A DNA stretch of 64,000 nt. It comes from Flaccisagitta enflata. Its lineage: Eukaryota > Chaetognatha > Sagittoidea > Aphragmophora. Made by a program: the position numbers and the translations under genes. Positions 51,610-60,804 of the stretch are shown here, piece by piece. The stretch is taken from assembly GCA_965153355.1 (NCBI GenBank), contig OZ231128.1, forward strand, positions 26,660,001 to 26,724,000. Direction: 5' to 3'. The notes beneath the pieces are model-generated. The model was not told the origin of the DNA. It did not search any database and saw only the letters and a list, made by a program, of their open reading frames with translations. The number at the start of each line of letters is the position of its first letter. Within the stretch, counting starts at the first letter, position 1.

Positions 51610-52131
51610 CATGCACACTTATGACCAGAAAATAATAAAGATATATACCAATTCGATTTCTTGAGTATCGTTGACAGTCTCGGGGACAATTCTTGTGTTG
51701 GATACAACGGAGAAAGGCGCGAGGGGTAGCGGATTTGAAACATGGTGCGTGTACAGGACTCGAATTTCCGTTTCATCGTTATCTTCGATGTTTGTCTCGG
51801 ACACGATTGACGACGGCAGTTGACGATCAACTTGATCCTCGATGGGGGCATCATAGTCATCCAGATCACTTGCAAGCGAAATTGTTGAGGGAATCGAACG
51901 GGTTTCTAGTTCGTCGACATCTTCATATGCATATGGTATCGTCGAGGTCGTGGATACGACCGTCTCTATGCTTGCCGAACTGGTCAGATCTAATGCAGTG
52001 GGTTAATGTTACGGTCTTGGTGAGAAATAACGATTTCATAGAAAAATTGATTTTTTCCCATGAGAGTCATCACACCCTTCGATAGAGATCTCACGCCAAC
52101 TACCTATCGCAGACTCCTCAATTTCCGCCAT
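43271..52131 (-). CDS. nine-exon gene: transposase-like protein with coiled coil and SAP-like motif
   Basis: Nine exons (52131-52104, 51989-51649, 51480-51353, 50689-49825, 48896-48822, 48558-48391, 48169-47953, 44863-43993, 43514-43271) join in phases 1, 0, 2, 0, 0, 0, 1, 2 and total 2937 nt: 978 residues plus stop. Residues 1-165 are acidic and Ser/Thr-rich. 236-330 form a coiled coil. Then come FVKFAGDGFEIA (D496), FLQGGDMSYLL (D576), CLFCLTHKH (C595, C598, H601, H603), PPDLLH (D668), TPYCHILHVHVP (813-824) and LSGEMLEKQNHE (E839). A basic helix leads to a SAP-like motif (932-964, LEVDRLKDMIKDR). The order D, D, CxxC/H, E recalls RNase-H-like transposases of the CACTA/CMC group; it also recalls, from memory, uncharacterised cnidarian, sponge and fungal repeat proteins. 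Every exon is open, so it may be functional. A domesticated or mobile gene is inferred. Confidence 0.75.
43531..43713. repeat. (GA)n within intron 8
   Basis: About 180 bases of GA with one GATAGATAGT interruption near 43625. In gene sense this is (CT)n just before the exon 9 acceptor. A/G-rich sequence continues to 43890. Confidence 0.95.
43993..44863 (-). CDS. exon 8 of nine-exon gene (C-terminal core)
   Basis: 871 nt. The acceptor TTTTAG directly follows about 70 bases of (CT)n in sense. Donor TG|GTAATT. Encodes ADASDAWKNW to KRIRREGPLHP, including IGFTSFNGRRWRQLLPQLPK and the HILHVHVP block. Confidence 0.8.
44870..44958. repeat. (GA)n-(GACA)n within intron 7
   Basis: About 70 bases of GA followed by GACA units, touching the exon 8 acceptor. 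Confidence 0.95.
45548..46039. mobile_element. foldback element with 21-bp minisatellite core, copy 2
   Basis: Left end GGGCAGCGGCCCCGAAGGGG and TCCTGTAAAACACAGGGG. The core has eight to nine units of AGGCCTGAAATCTGCCCTCTC, the last ones inverted (45845-45885). The right end is CCCCCTGTGTTCTACAGGAT, then the outer segment GGGCAACGGGTATCGCTGAC and CCCTTGGGCGACCTGTTC. Confidence 0.7.
46133..46676 (+). mobile_element. hairpin-ended elements with 10-bp AATGACTTAG core
   Basis: Starts ACAAGGCCAACACCTATAAG and TCGCGTGTGGGAC. The core holds about thirty imperfect 10-11-bp units of AATGACTTAG. A second start motif lies at 46376. The 3' hairpin GTCGCGTGCACATGAC with an A run is at 46567-46590. A further 3' half with the intact GTCGCGTGCACGCGAC hairpin follows to 46676. 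Confidence 0.65.
47953..48169 (-). CDS. exon 7 of nine-exon gene (GGD and CxxC/HxH)
   Basis: 217 nt between AAAATCAG and GTAG|GTTAGT. Encodes ILHDTAGESAAEF through FLQGGDMSYLLIFFGLSSAT and SNYPCLFCLTHKHSFFV. Phase 1 out. Confidence 0.75.
48391..48558 (-). CDS. exon 6 of nine-exon gene (GDG motif)
   Basis: 168 nt, phase 0-0, between TGTGTCTGAAG and CAA|GTAAAT. Encodes VGNLSDGQTIFVKFAGDGFE onward. An alternative acceptor AAATAG (exon start 48577) is out of phase with exon 5. Confidence 0.7.
48691..48820. repeat. (AAC)n within intron 5
   Basis: About 130 bases of AAC with AAT and CAC interruptions. In gene sense it is (GTT)n and begins exactly at the exon 5 donor. Confidence 0.95.
48822..48896 (-). 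CDS. exon 5 of nine-exon gene
   Basis: 75 nt, phase 0-0, reading IGGRQRGCKVEIAGEVQKII and SHQLK. The donor AAG|GTTGTT is the first GTT of the intronic (GTT)n array. Confidence 0.6.
49297..49452 (-). mobile_element. hairpin-family element in intron 4
   Basis: Minus orientation: AGCGGGCTACGCGACTCCAC, GTCTGTCGGTTGGTTGG, CTGCCCACCCGCACGCAACT, distal end TTTCCGGCCTTGTT. Confidence 0.6.
49596..49750 (+). mobile_element. hairpin-family element, type GTTGCG, in intron 4
   Basis: ACAAGGCCGGATACACAGCC, GTTGCGGACGGGTGGGCAGG, a GACGGACC middle, and 3' GTTGCGTCTCCGCAA with an A run. Lies about 75 bp downstream of the exon 4 donor. Confidence 0.6.
49825..50689 (-). CDS. exon 4 of nine-exon gene (coiled coil)
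   Basis: Acceptor TCCTCTTTCAAAG after an ACTAAT motif; donor GAG|GTTGTT. 865 nt. Encodes RLRINLEG, a basic/acidic stretch, about 95 residues of coiled coil, then KRLHDLGPTQIKATRAAYRK and LPPASHIKQHEQILNLSLPE. Confidence 0.8.
50857..51032. mobile_element. 176-bp Tc1/pogo-like MITE in intron 3
   Basis: Ends CAGTTGAACCTGCTCTAATG and, reverse-complemented, CAGTTGAACCACATTCTAAC, with TA on both sides (50855-50856, 51033-51034). GGAATTC-like and AGTAGA/AACAGA blocks make the halves partly complementary. Confidence 0.75.
51353..51480 (-). CDS. exon 3 of nine-exon gene
   Basis: Acceptor CCTTTGAAG with a CTAACTAAT branch-point-like motif about 20 nt upstream; donor CA|GTAAGA. 128 nt, phase 0 in and phase 2 out. 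An alternative open frame (with ICHLCFGK) would not match exon 4. Confidence 0.55.
51558..51605. repeat. (CT)n in intron 2
   Basis: About 46 bases of CT about 45 bp past the exon 2 donor. Confidence 0.9.
51649..51989 (-). CDS. exon 2 of nine-exon gene
   Basis: Acceptor GCATTAG, donor TTG|GTATAT. Encodes residues 10-123, acidic and Ser/Thr-rich (YEDVDELETR, SDLDDYDAPIED). A (CT)n array lies in the following intron (51558-51605). Confidence 0.65.
52104..52131 (-). CDS. exon 1 (start codon) of nine-exon gene
   Basis: ATG at 52131-52129 begins MAEIEESAI and the exon ends ATAG|GTAGTT in phase 1. An ATGTAA start-stop lies 9 nt upstream. The start was chosen because its phase fits exon 2 exactly. 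Confidence 0.6.
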
Positions 52132-52140
52132 CGTTTACAT
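52129..52140 (-). promoter_or_regulatory. start-stop upstream ORF
   Basis: In gene sense ATGTAAACGATGG: an ATG followed at once by TAA, then the proposed main ATG 9 nt downstream of the first. Start-stop elements can stall ribosomes (established knowledge); whether this one is in the transcript is not known. Confidence 0.35.
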
Positions 52141-52297
52141 AATCCTTTTTTGTCTGCGTGACGAGTAACAGTTTTAAGTCGGAATAATTATTTACTGAGA
52201 TTCGTAGAATTTTTAAGCAGACGCGACTTTTCAGCTCAGAAAGCGTACGGGATCTGAAATCTATATGTCGTTTTGGTAACGACCAATATTTTGTGAT

Positions 52298-52590
52298 ATG
52301 CCAACTGCAACGCCACATCTGTATTTGGGCACTGCTGTTGGGTGGCTACTGTTGTTCTGCCTGTAACACGGCATCTGTGTCGGGGCGCTATTGGTATTCC
52401 AACTGCAACGCCACATCTGTATTTGGGCACTGCTGTTGGGTGGCTACTGTTGTTCTGCCTGCAACAGGGCATCTGTGTTGAGGCGCTGTTGGTGTTCTAC
52501 CTGCGACACCACAACTGTTTTTGGGCACTGCCGTTATGGCTCTACTCTCCAACTTAAACAGTTGTTTCGCCTGCGACCGAGTGTCTTTGT
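52298..52590. repeat. 98-bp minisatellite, locus 2
   Basis: Two near-identical units (52298-52480) match locus 1 almost base for base, including CTGCAACGCCACATCTGTAT and GGCATCTGTGTCGGGGCGCT, and are followed by diverged units. Same orientation as locus 1. It lies about 170 bp upstream of the nine-exon gene's start codon. Confidence 0.9.
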
Positions 52591-52599
52591 TGGTGAGTC

Positions 52600-53163
52600 A
52601 TTTGCATTCCTGATCACTTTCATCATCAACTTTGGTCTTCAACATCCACCGAGATTCTTTTTACGTGCCAAGTTTGTACAAGTTATTAGGAACTGTCAAA
52701 CCCACTTTGCTCCAATTTGCATGATGACGACGCACAGAAAAATCAGTGTGTACAAATCTTGATCAATATGATAATCAATAAAAACAAAAATCAAGCAGAA
52801 AATATTTTATCTGAGATAAAGTTTTAAGAAATTGTCAAACACACATTGGTGCAATTCAAAAGACTGTGGGCAAAGGCAACGATACAGAAACTGTTTTGCT
52901 TATCTTGCAGGTGCTGTGATACTTAACATGACTAAAGGTCATAAGTAAAATGACTTAAAATGACTTGAAATGACATGCATTGTTCCACCTGTCATAAAAT
53001 GGAAAAAAAGACTGACCATCCAACAGACAACCCCAACTGATAAAGCGGGTTATAGAGTTGCGTAGCGTGCAACTAAAAATTGGTCACAAGCACCTAAATA
53101 GCATTAAGAAAAATAGATTAGATTAAAGATTCGAGATTCAATGATGATGCACCCTGTAATCTG
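52600..53163. other. unique sequence plus hairpin-family fragment
   Basis: 52925-53087 is a copy of the AATGACTTAG subfamily ending GTTGCGTAGCGTGCAAC with an A run. No exon is supported in the rest. Confidence 0.45.
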
Positions 53164-53395
53164 GGGTGAGACTAAACCTGGGGGGTTGCTCTGGGTTGCT
53201 TGGGGTTGCTCGGGGTTGAACCCCAAGTAAACCCCCAGTAGACCCCGAGTAAACCCCTAGCAACCCAAGTTCAGGGTTTGCTAGGGGTTGCTCGGGGTTT
53301 GCTTGAGGTTGCATTGCTAGAAACAATAGTAACCCCGAGCAACCCCAAGCAGAACTGGAGCTATTCCAAGCAACGTTGGGGTTTAATCTCACTGT
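53164..53395. mobile_element. foldback element rich in CCCCGAGCAA/TTGCTCGGGG
   Basis: GTGAGACTAAACC at the left and, reverse-complemented, GTGAGATTAAACCCC at the right. GGTTGCTCGGGGTT and AACCCCGAGCAACC blocks repeat inside. The outer GTAATCTG (53156) and CAGATTAC (53405) extend the inverted symmetry. Confidence 0.6.
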
Positions 53396-53399
53396 TTTA

Positions 53400-53918
53400 C
53401 GTTACAGATTACCTGGTGTGACGACAATGATGTCTCCATATATCATGATCATTACACCATTCTGTGACATTTCAAACCAATGTGCACTCGAGGGTACTCT
53501 GTTATGAATGCCAACGCTTGTTTTCTTCCTGTGAGACTTATCAGTCTCTCTTCCTTTGCTGAGGATGCAGTTGGATTTTAGACACATTTTTAACAAATTT
53601 CAAATTATGATATGCATTGGAAAAGGAAAAAGCAGTTCAAGGGGGAATGAAACCTTACCTTTAAATTCAGCCAACTTGGTACTAAAAAGTTCGTTTTTTA
53701 CTTTTCACCTGATTGAACCATTCATGTCAAAGCTGGAAAGGATAACTGTTGAAAAGACCAAAAGACAGATGGACTCAAATACTAACAAAAAGAGAAAGCC
53801 TTGTACACCGCTCAGGATTACCATTTAGTAGAGCATAAAGTATGACGCTTTGATATCAAGTGCAAATCTCAATCTTTTCTTTCCTTTTCTCCAAGTTTTT
53901 TATTCAAAAAGGTTTTGC
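53400..53918. other. no gene recognised
   Basis: Unique sequence. A plus-strand 90-codon frame (53556-53828, ending KRKPCTPLRITI) has no supporting family or splice signal. Confidence 0.35.
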
Positions 53919-53920
53919 TT

Positions 53921-54278
53921 TTTAGTCGCGTGCACGCGACTCTACAACCCACTTTGTCTTTCCGTCGGTCTACCAGTCCGTTGGTCAAACTATATATTTC
54001 TTTTAATCTTTCAGTCATTTTCAGTCATTTTAGATCATTTTTAGTCATTCTAATTCATTCTAAGTCATTCTAAGTCATTATAAGTCATTCTTTGTCATTT
54101 GAAGTCATTCTAAGTTAATTAGAGCCACTTAAGTCAATTTGGTCAATTTAGTTAATTTAGTAATTAAACATCATTTTATGACTTTTTAAGTCATTTTCTT
54201 AAGTCATTTAAAGTCAAATTGACTCATCCCAAGTTATCTATGTCCCGCACGCGACTTATAGGTGTTGGCCTTGTTTAG
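53921..54278 (-). mobile_element. hairpin-ended element, AATGACTTAG subfamily
   Basis: Minus orientation: palindrome AGTCGCGTGCACGCGACT at its 3' end (53925-53942), CCGTCGGTCTACCAGTCCG, about twenty AAGTCATTCT units, and the distal end CACGCGACTTATAGGTGTTG plus GCCTTGTTT. The mirror image of the 46133 copy. Confidence 0.7.
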
Positions 54279-54467
54279 ATGCAATGAAGTAGCGTTCAAT
54301 CCTATATCTCGGAATGTCAGTTGGTTAGATTGCCTGTCGATCTGTGTTTGTGTACATGGAGCTCCCGACAAATGATGAATGACTACAAAGTCTTATCTGC
54401 AAGAAAAATGATTTTCTTATCGAGTCTCATGACTTTTTAGAAGGATTAAATGTAATTCAAAATCATT

Positions 54468-54727
54468 TTTAGTCGTTTGCATGCGACTCTACAACCCGCT
54501 TGTCTATCCCACCATCCGTCCATCCGTCCATCAGTCTGTCGGTCCGTCGGTCCATCGGTCCGTCCGACAGTCGGTCCGTCGGTCTATCAAACTTTACTTT
54601 CTTTATTTTTTTCGGTGTTTATGGGTGGTTATTGCATTACTGCTCCTGCACAAATGCGTGGATAGCTTTTTTTATCACTGCCCCTGCCCACCAGCACACG
54701 ACTAACGTGTATCCGGCCTTGTTTTTC
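54468..54727 (-). mobile_element. hairpin-ended element with GTCC/GTCG core
   Basis: Minus orientation: hairpin AGTCGTTTGCATGCGACT, then CCATCCGTCCATCAGTCTGT-type repeats, CTGCCCCTGCCCACCAGCAC, and TATCCGGCCTTGTTT. Confidence 0.7.
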
Positions 54728-54729
54728 TG

Positions 54730-55342
<613 letters not shown>

Positions 55343-55486
55343 TTTCTCTCTCCTATTATTCACCCGGATCCTTCTTCCCTCCTTTCATTCTTCATTGTCG
55401 TTGAAAATCGCGGCGTTGTTGTCGTCTTCGTCTTCATGATATGAGGGGGGGGGAAGAGGTGGCACTTTGGGTTGTGCAGTGCTTAT

Positions 55487-56357
55487 TTAGTAGTCTTTGT
55501 CTTAGTGCAGATGAATCATTGTATAATGACAGCTAAATTTTACAAGGTTTTGACCTAAAATGTGGACTCAGTTTTAGCGCGTATGAATCATTGCCTAATA
55601 ATGGGCACATTTCACAATGATTTGACCCAAAGTGCGTATTCAGGTGAGGATGAAAAATTGCATAATAACAGCTTCATTTCACAAAAAAATTGACCCAATG
55701 TAGCAACTCAGTCTTGATGCTGATGAATCATTGCGTAATACCATAATACCAAAACCAAAATATAACCAAAATGATCTCACCAAAATATCACCAAAATCCC
55801 CAAATAAAAATATCCTCATGATATAACCATAACTATATCATTATGTGATAGCCACATTTCACAAAGATTTGACCCAATGTGCTGACCTGATCTTGGTCTG
55901 GATGAATCATTGCATAATAACAGCCAAATTTCACAATTATCCGACCCACAGTGCGGACTGAGTCTTGGTAACAATGAATCATTGCGTAATAAAGGCCTCA
56001 TATCACAAAAATTTGACCCACAGCGCAAAGTCAGTCTTGGTGTGGAAGAATCATTGCGTAATAACGGCCACATTTAAAAATGATTGACCCAATGTGAGGA
56101 CTTCATCTTAGTGCAAATGAATTATTTTGTAATAATGGTCACATTAAAAAATGATTTGACCCAATGTGGGGACTTTATCTTAGTGCGAATGAATCATTTC
56201 GTATACTAACGGTCACATTTCACAAAGATTTGACCCAATGTGCAAACTTTATCTTAAAGCGAATGAATCATTGCGGAATCACGGCCACATACCACAGAGA
56301 TCTGACCCAAAGTGCGGATTCGGTCTTGGTGCGGATGAATCATTGCGTAATAACGGC
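55487..56357. repeat. 72-bp satellite, about 12 copies
   Basis: Unit contains GATGAATCATTGCGTAATAA, CGGCCACATTTCACAAAGAT and TTGACCCAATGTGCGGACT. Copies are diverged. An unrelated AAAATATAACCAAAATG-rich piece (55745-55840) interrupts the array. Confidence 0.85.
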
Positions 56358-56359
56358 GA

Positions 56360-56582
56360 TTTGCATTTTAGATCTAGAACAAATCCGAAAACGAGAGAAA
56401 ATTTGTGAAGAAACGACCAAATTGGGGGGAAATGGGGGGGGGGGGGGCGTCCATACTAAAGGAAGAAAAGCCTGAAGGAGGGATGGGTGAGGGCCGCGAC
56501 GAGGCTAGGCTGGGGTTTTTGTTGTCGTTGTTACTGAAGGTGTAAATTTGTTTTTGTTGCTTTTGTTGCTGTTGATATCGAT
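56360..56582. other. no gene recognised
   Basis: Unique sequence with a poly-G run near 56435-56446. Confidence 0.4.
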
Positions 56583-57096
<514 letters not shown>

Positions 57097-57116
57097 TTGC
57101 GTTATTGCGTTGTTGC

Positions 57117-57258
57117 GATGTTGTTGTTGGTCCATCTGTTGGTCCATAAGCGCTAGTCGAGAAGCGGGAAACCAGTGTTTTCGATGCCTGCTAAGCGTCA
57201 CTGCCCCCGCCCAACCGCAAACGACTTCTTATTGACCATATATCCGGCCTTGTAGAAT
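57117..57258 (-). mobile_element. hairpin-family distal half
   Basis: GTTGGTCCATCTGTTGGTCC, CACTGCCCCCGCCCAACCGC and TATATCCGGCCTTGT in minus orientation. The hairpin end has been lost into the GTT array. Confidence 0.5.
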
Positions 57259-57342
57259 GATATCATCGACAAGAAAAGTTACAAAATGAGAAATGAGGAG
57301 CTCAAAAAGAATCAAGATTTGAAAATTTCATTCGCTCTTTCT

Positions 57343-57603
57343 TTTTAGTCTCGTGCTACGCGACTCTACACCCCGCTTTGTCGGTCCGTTGGTCCGTCGG
57401 TCCGTCGGTCCGTCGGTCCGTCAGTCCGTCAGTCCGTCAGTCCGTCAGTCCGTCCGTCGGTCCGTCCGTCCGTCACACTTTACTTTTTTTGGGTTTTTGC
57501 GGTCTCTGGCCTCACTGCTCCTGCCCAAATGATAAAGTGACCTCAAATACGGCCCCTGCCCACCCGCACGCGACTGGGGTAGCCGTGTATCCGGCCTTGT
57601 TAT
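57343..57603 (-). mobile_element. hairpin-ended element with long GTCC/GTCG core
   Basis: Minus orientation: TAGTCTCGTGCTACGCGACT, then about thirty GTCCGTCG/GTCAGTCC units, GCCCCTGCCCACCCGCACGC, GACTGGGGTAGCC and TATCCGGCCTTGTT. Confidence 0.75.
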
Positions 57604-57660
57604 ATTTATAATTATACAATTACTCGTAATTGTCAATCTATCTTTTCAATCCATCCATCT

Positions 57661-57667
<7 letters not shown>

Positions 57668-57717
<50 letters not shown>
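57668..57717. repeat. (CT)n microsatellite
   Basis: About 48 bases of CT. Confidence 0.9.
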
Positions 57718-57718
<1 letters not shown>

Positions 57719-58002
57719 AATCATGGACACGGTCGAGTGATATTGCTTTGGGAGACAGATTTCGATTCTGAGATTGCAAAAAAAAAAAAAAAAAAAAAAA
57801 AAAAACAGGTCGCCCAAGGGCAATATGTGGACAGCGATACCCGCTGCCCTGCTTTGTGTGATCGTGAATTCAATTGAGAGGAAGCAGGGCAGTATCCCAA
57901 AGGGGGACAAGTCCTGTAGAACATAGGGGGACTTTTGTTCGTCTGTCTGTCCGTCCGTCCCCCCATGCTCTTTCAGGTCTTCAATCTGCAGGCCTGAAAT
58001 TA

Positions 58003-58953
58003 GTATTTTTTCCGAGCGTGCACGCCGGGCACGCCCCCCAAAATTTCAGCGTGCCCGACAGGAAAAGAGTATGCTCGGTAAAAAGGGTAGTTTTACCATA
58101 CTACTAACCACATATCTTTTATCTGAAGCCTTCAAAAGAGTTAGAGATAGCTACTAGTGAAATTACTACAACGTTCTTAATTTTGGAGCGGTTTTTTTTT
58201 GCCTTGTTAAAAAAACTAGATTAGGCTAAGCCTAATTTGACTCTTTTTTTTTTGTGTGTATAAGAAGTCATGTCTGTCCCTCAGTTGGATGGTCCATTAG
58301 TCTGTCAGTTTATCGCGCAAATGTCAAAACCGCGCAAAACTGCCAATCCTGGCGTCAATCTTTATTCTTGTAACCTTCCCACTTTAATCTACTTTCATTC
58401 ACCTTTGTTCACTGTCATTCATCCTTATTCACTTTTATTCACTTTCAATTTTCATCCATTCATGCAAGCTTTCATTAAAAATATTCATTGATCAAAAACG
58501 TTCATTCATACAAGCACACATATTAGCCTTTTTGTCTCAGTTAAAAAGAGTAACATTGATTCATCAAATGAGGGTGAAATTTTAATGTCACACTTTTAAA
58601 CGCCTTAAGGAAATGATAAAGAAAAAGGCCGAGTTCACCCCAATACTTGTGCCTCGCGATTTTAAAAAGAATGAAAGAATGAATGAATGAATGACTAAAT
58701 GAATGAATTAATGAATGGATGGGTGAATGGATGGATGGATGAATGAATAAATGAATTAGTGATTGGTTGAACAATTGAAAGCATAGGGTGAAAAAAAGGC
58801 TCAGAACGCTCATTTTGCACATTTTTTTTTTGAAAGGATGAGAGATCAAAAAAGTAAGAGACACATGAGCATGCACGCCGGGCACGCAGCTAGCAAAAGC
58901 TGCGTGCCCGACAGCAAAACTGCGTGCACCGGGCACGCGGGCACGCTCTATTT
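58003..58953. mobile_element. insertion with GAGCGTGC ends inside the foldback element
   Basis: Left GAGCGTGCACGCCGGGCACG; right, reverse-complemented, GAGCGTGCCCGCGTGCCCGG. TATTTT occurs at both junctions and may be the duplication. The interior is AT-rich with (ATTC)n-like repeats (58380-58500 and 58675-58755). No coding region. Confidence 0.5.
58877..58910. repeat. short perfect hairpin
   Basis: GGGCACGCAGCT, a short loop, AGCTGCGTGCCC. A related GGGCACGC...GCGTGCCC hairpin is near 58025-58060. Confidence 0.7.
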
Positions 58954-59445
58954 TCAGGCCTGTCAATCTGCCCTCTCAGGCCTGAAATCTGCTCTCCCAG
59001 GCATGGAATCTGTGAGAGTGTATTTCAGGCTTGAGAGACCAGATTTCAGGCTTGAGAGGGCGGATTTCAGACCTAAGAGGCCAGATTCAAGGCCTGAGTG
59101 GGCAGATTTCGGGCCTGAGAAGGTAGATTTCAGGCCTGAAAGGGCAGGTTTCAGGCCCGAGAAGGGCTTGGGGGGTACGAACGAACAAACAGACAAGCAG
59201 AGAAACAAAAATCCCCCTGTGTTCTACAGGACTTTGTCCCCTTCAGATCCACTGCCCAAAAAAGAAAAAAAAAAAAAGAGAAGCGCCTTAAAGTCGCGAT
59301 TCTTTGCAACCTTATTTGCGTTTTTATGTTCCTCGTTCTTCCATCGATAAGCTTTTTGCAATATTCTCGGCAATCTTTTAAAGTCACATTGACGCATGCA
59401 CTTGGATGAAAGATAATTTGTATCAAGTATGTTCGTTTGTTGTTG

Positions 59446-59672
<227 letters not shown>

Positions 59673-59705
59673 GTTATCTTCTGTATGGTATTCCATTTGG
59701 CTCAA

Positions 59706-59868
59706 TCATTTTCTAATTCTTGCTGCCACCTGTACCATCGCCGCGCTTGGTAGTTTTTTCATGAACTTTGCATGGTACTGAGTTTTTTTCTGCTTTAGGA
59801 AATTCGGACGCACCTTTTTTGCAGGACTGGCCTTGTTGTTTTTCTTCATAGGATGATGAAGAAAGAAG
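59706..59868 (-). CDS. tentative 3'-terminal exon, basic protein
   Basis: A minus-strand frame ending in TGA at 59706 reads DDDFFLHHPMKKNNKASPAK, then KVRPNFLKQKKTQYHAKFMK and KLPSAAMVQVAARIRK. Composition is mixed and protein-like, strongly basic. A possible acceptor is AAACTGAG near 59880; an in-frame ATG lies at 59849-59847. No family is recognised and no upstream exon was found. Confidence 0.3.
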
Positions 59869-59904
59869 TCATCGTCCTCAGTTTCAAAGAAGATGTCATC
59901 CACC

Positions 59905-59920
59905 GCAAATTACAGGCTCA

Positions 59921-60015
<95 letters not shown>

Positions 60016-60400
60016 AGACGGAGAGATGCACACACCGCACATTTGGGGACAGAGACAGAGGCAGAGACTGAGACAGAAACATAGGGATAAGTCGACCGCA
60101 CAATGAAGACAGAGAAAGACAGAAAGACAGAAAGATAGATAGCATCAGACATTTGGGGGGGGGGAAGAGAAATGGAGATGGAGACAGAGACAGCGAGTTT
60201 TGTTCACCGCACATCACAGGCAGAGAGAGATGAAGACAGAGAAAAAGACAGAAAAAGACTGAGAAAAAGACAAAGATAGCAAGGTAAGTTCACCGCATAA
60301 TAAAGGCAGATAGAGTCAGAAACAGACACAGAGAATGAGACAATACGTTTACATTCACGGCACATCAAAGGCAGAGAGAGACAGAGACAAACAGTCGCTA
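59905..60400. repeat. (GA)n plus diverged tandem units with CACCGCACAT
   Basis: About 85 bases of GA (59928-60012) lie inside a series of diverged units sharing a GTTCACCGCACATCA-like block followed by GGCAGAGAGAGA/GACAGAGA (near 59897, 60033, 60095, 60203, 60288, 60355). Further copies lie near 61520 and 61577. Confidence 0.65.
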
Positions 60401-60800
60401 AAGCGTTGGGTGGTCAGCGGTACCCTTTGCCCTGCTTAGGTAAGTCATGATTGTAATTGAGGGTGGGAGCAAGGCAGCAGCCCCAAAGGGGACGATCAAT
60501 TATGCTTTCACATTGGGGTATTTTCTCCTTCTTCTCCTTCTCCTCAATCCCCCCTTCCCCAACCTCAAGGCCCATATATCAGCCTGGAGGGCCATATCCC
60601 ATCCTCAAGGCCTAAATCCCAGTCTTGAGGCCCAACTCCCTCGAGGCTGCGATTTGGGCCTTGAACATGTTATTTTGTCCTTAAGATGGGATTTGGGCCT
60701 CGAGGCTGAGATATGGGCCTCGAGGCTGAGATATGGGCCCGGGGGTGGGGGGGAGGGATGAAGAAGAAGAAGGAGGAGATAATCCCCCTGTGTGAAAGCA
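60400..60800. mobile_element. foldback-family element, 20-bp GGCCCAAATC units
   Basis: Outer segment GGTGGTCAGCGGTACCC, AGGCAGCAGCCCCAAAGGGG, a TTCTCCTTCTTCTCC tract, units of TCAAGGCCCAAATCCCA (60565-60660) changing to inverted GGGCCTCGAGGCTGAGATAT, and GAAGAAGGAGGAGATAATCC at the right. Confidence 0.6.
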
Positions 60801-60804
60801 TAGG

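Larger units (their letters stand above)
57806..59262. mobile_element. foldback element, copy 3, split by an insertion
   Basis: Left part 57806-57998: AACAGGTCGCCCAAGGGCAA, AGCAGGGCAGTATCCCAAAG, GTCCTGTAGAACATAGGGGG and one 21-bp unit. Right part 58955-59262: about ten AGGCCTGAAATCTGCCCTCT-type units, largely inverted, then CCCCCTGTGTTCTACAGGAC. The two parts become one element if 58003-58953 is removed. Confidence 0.65.
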
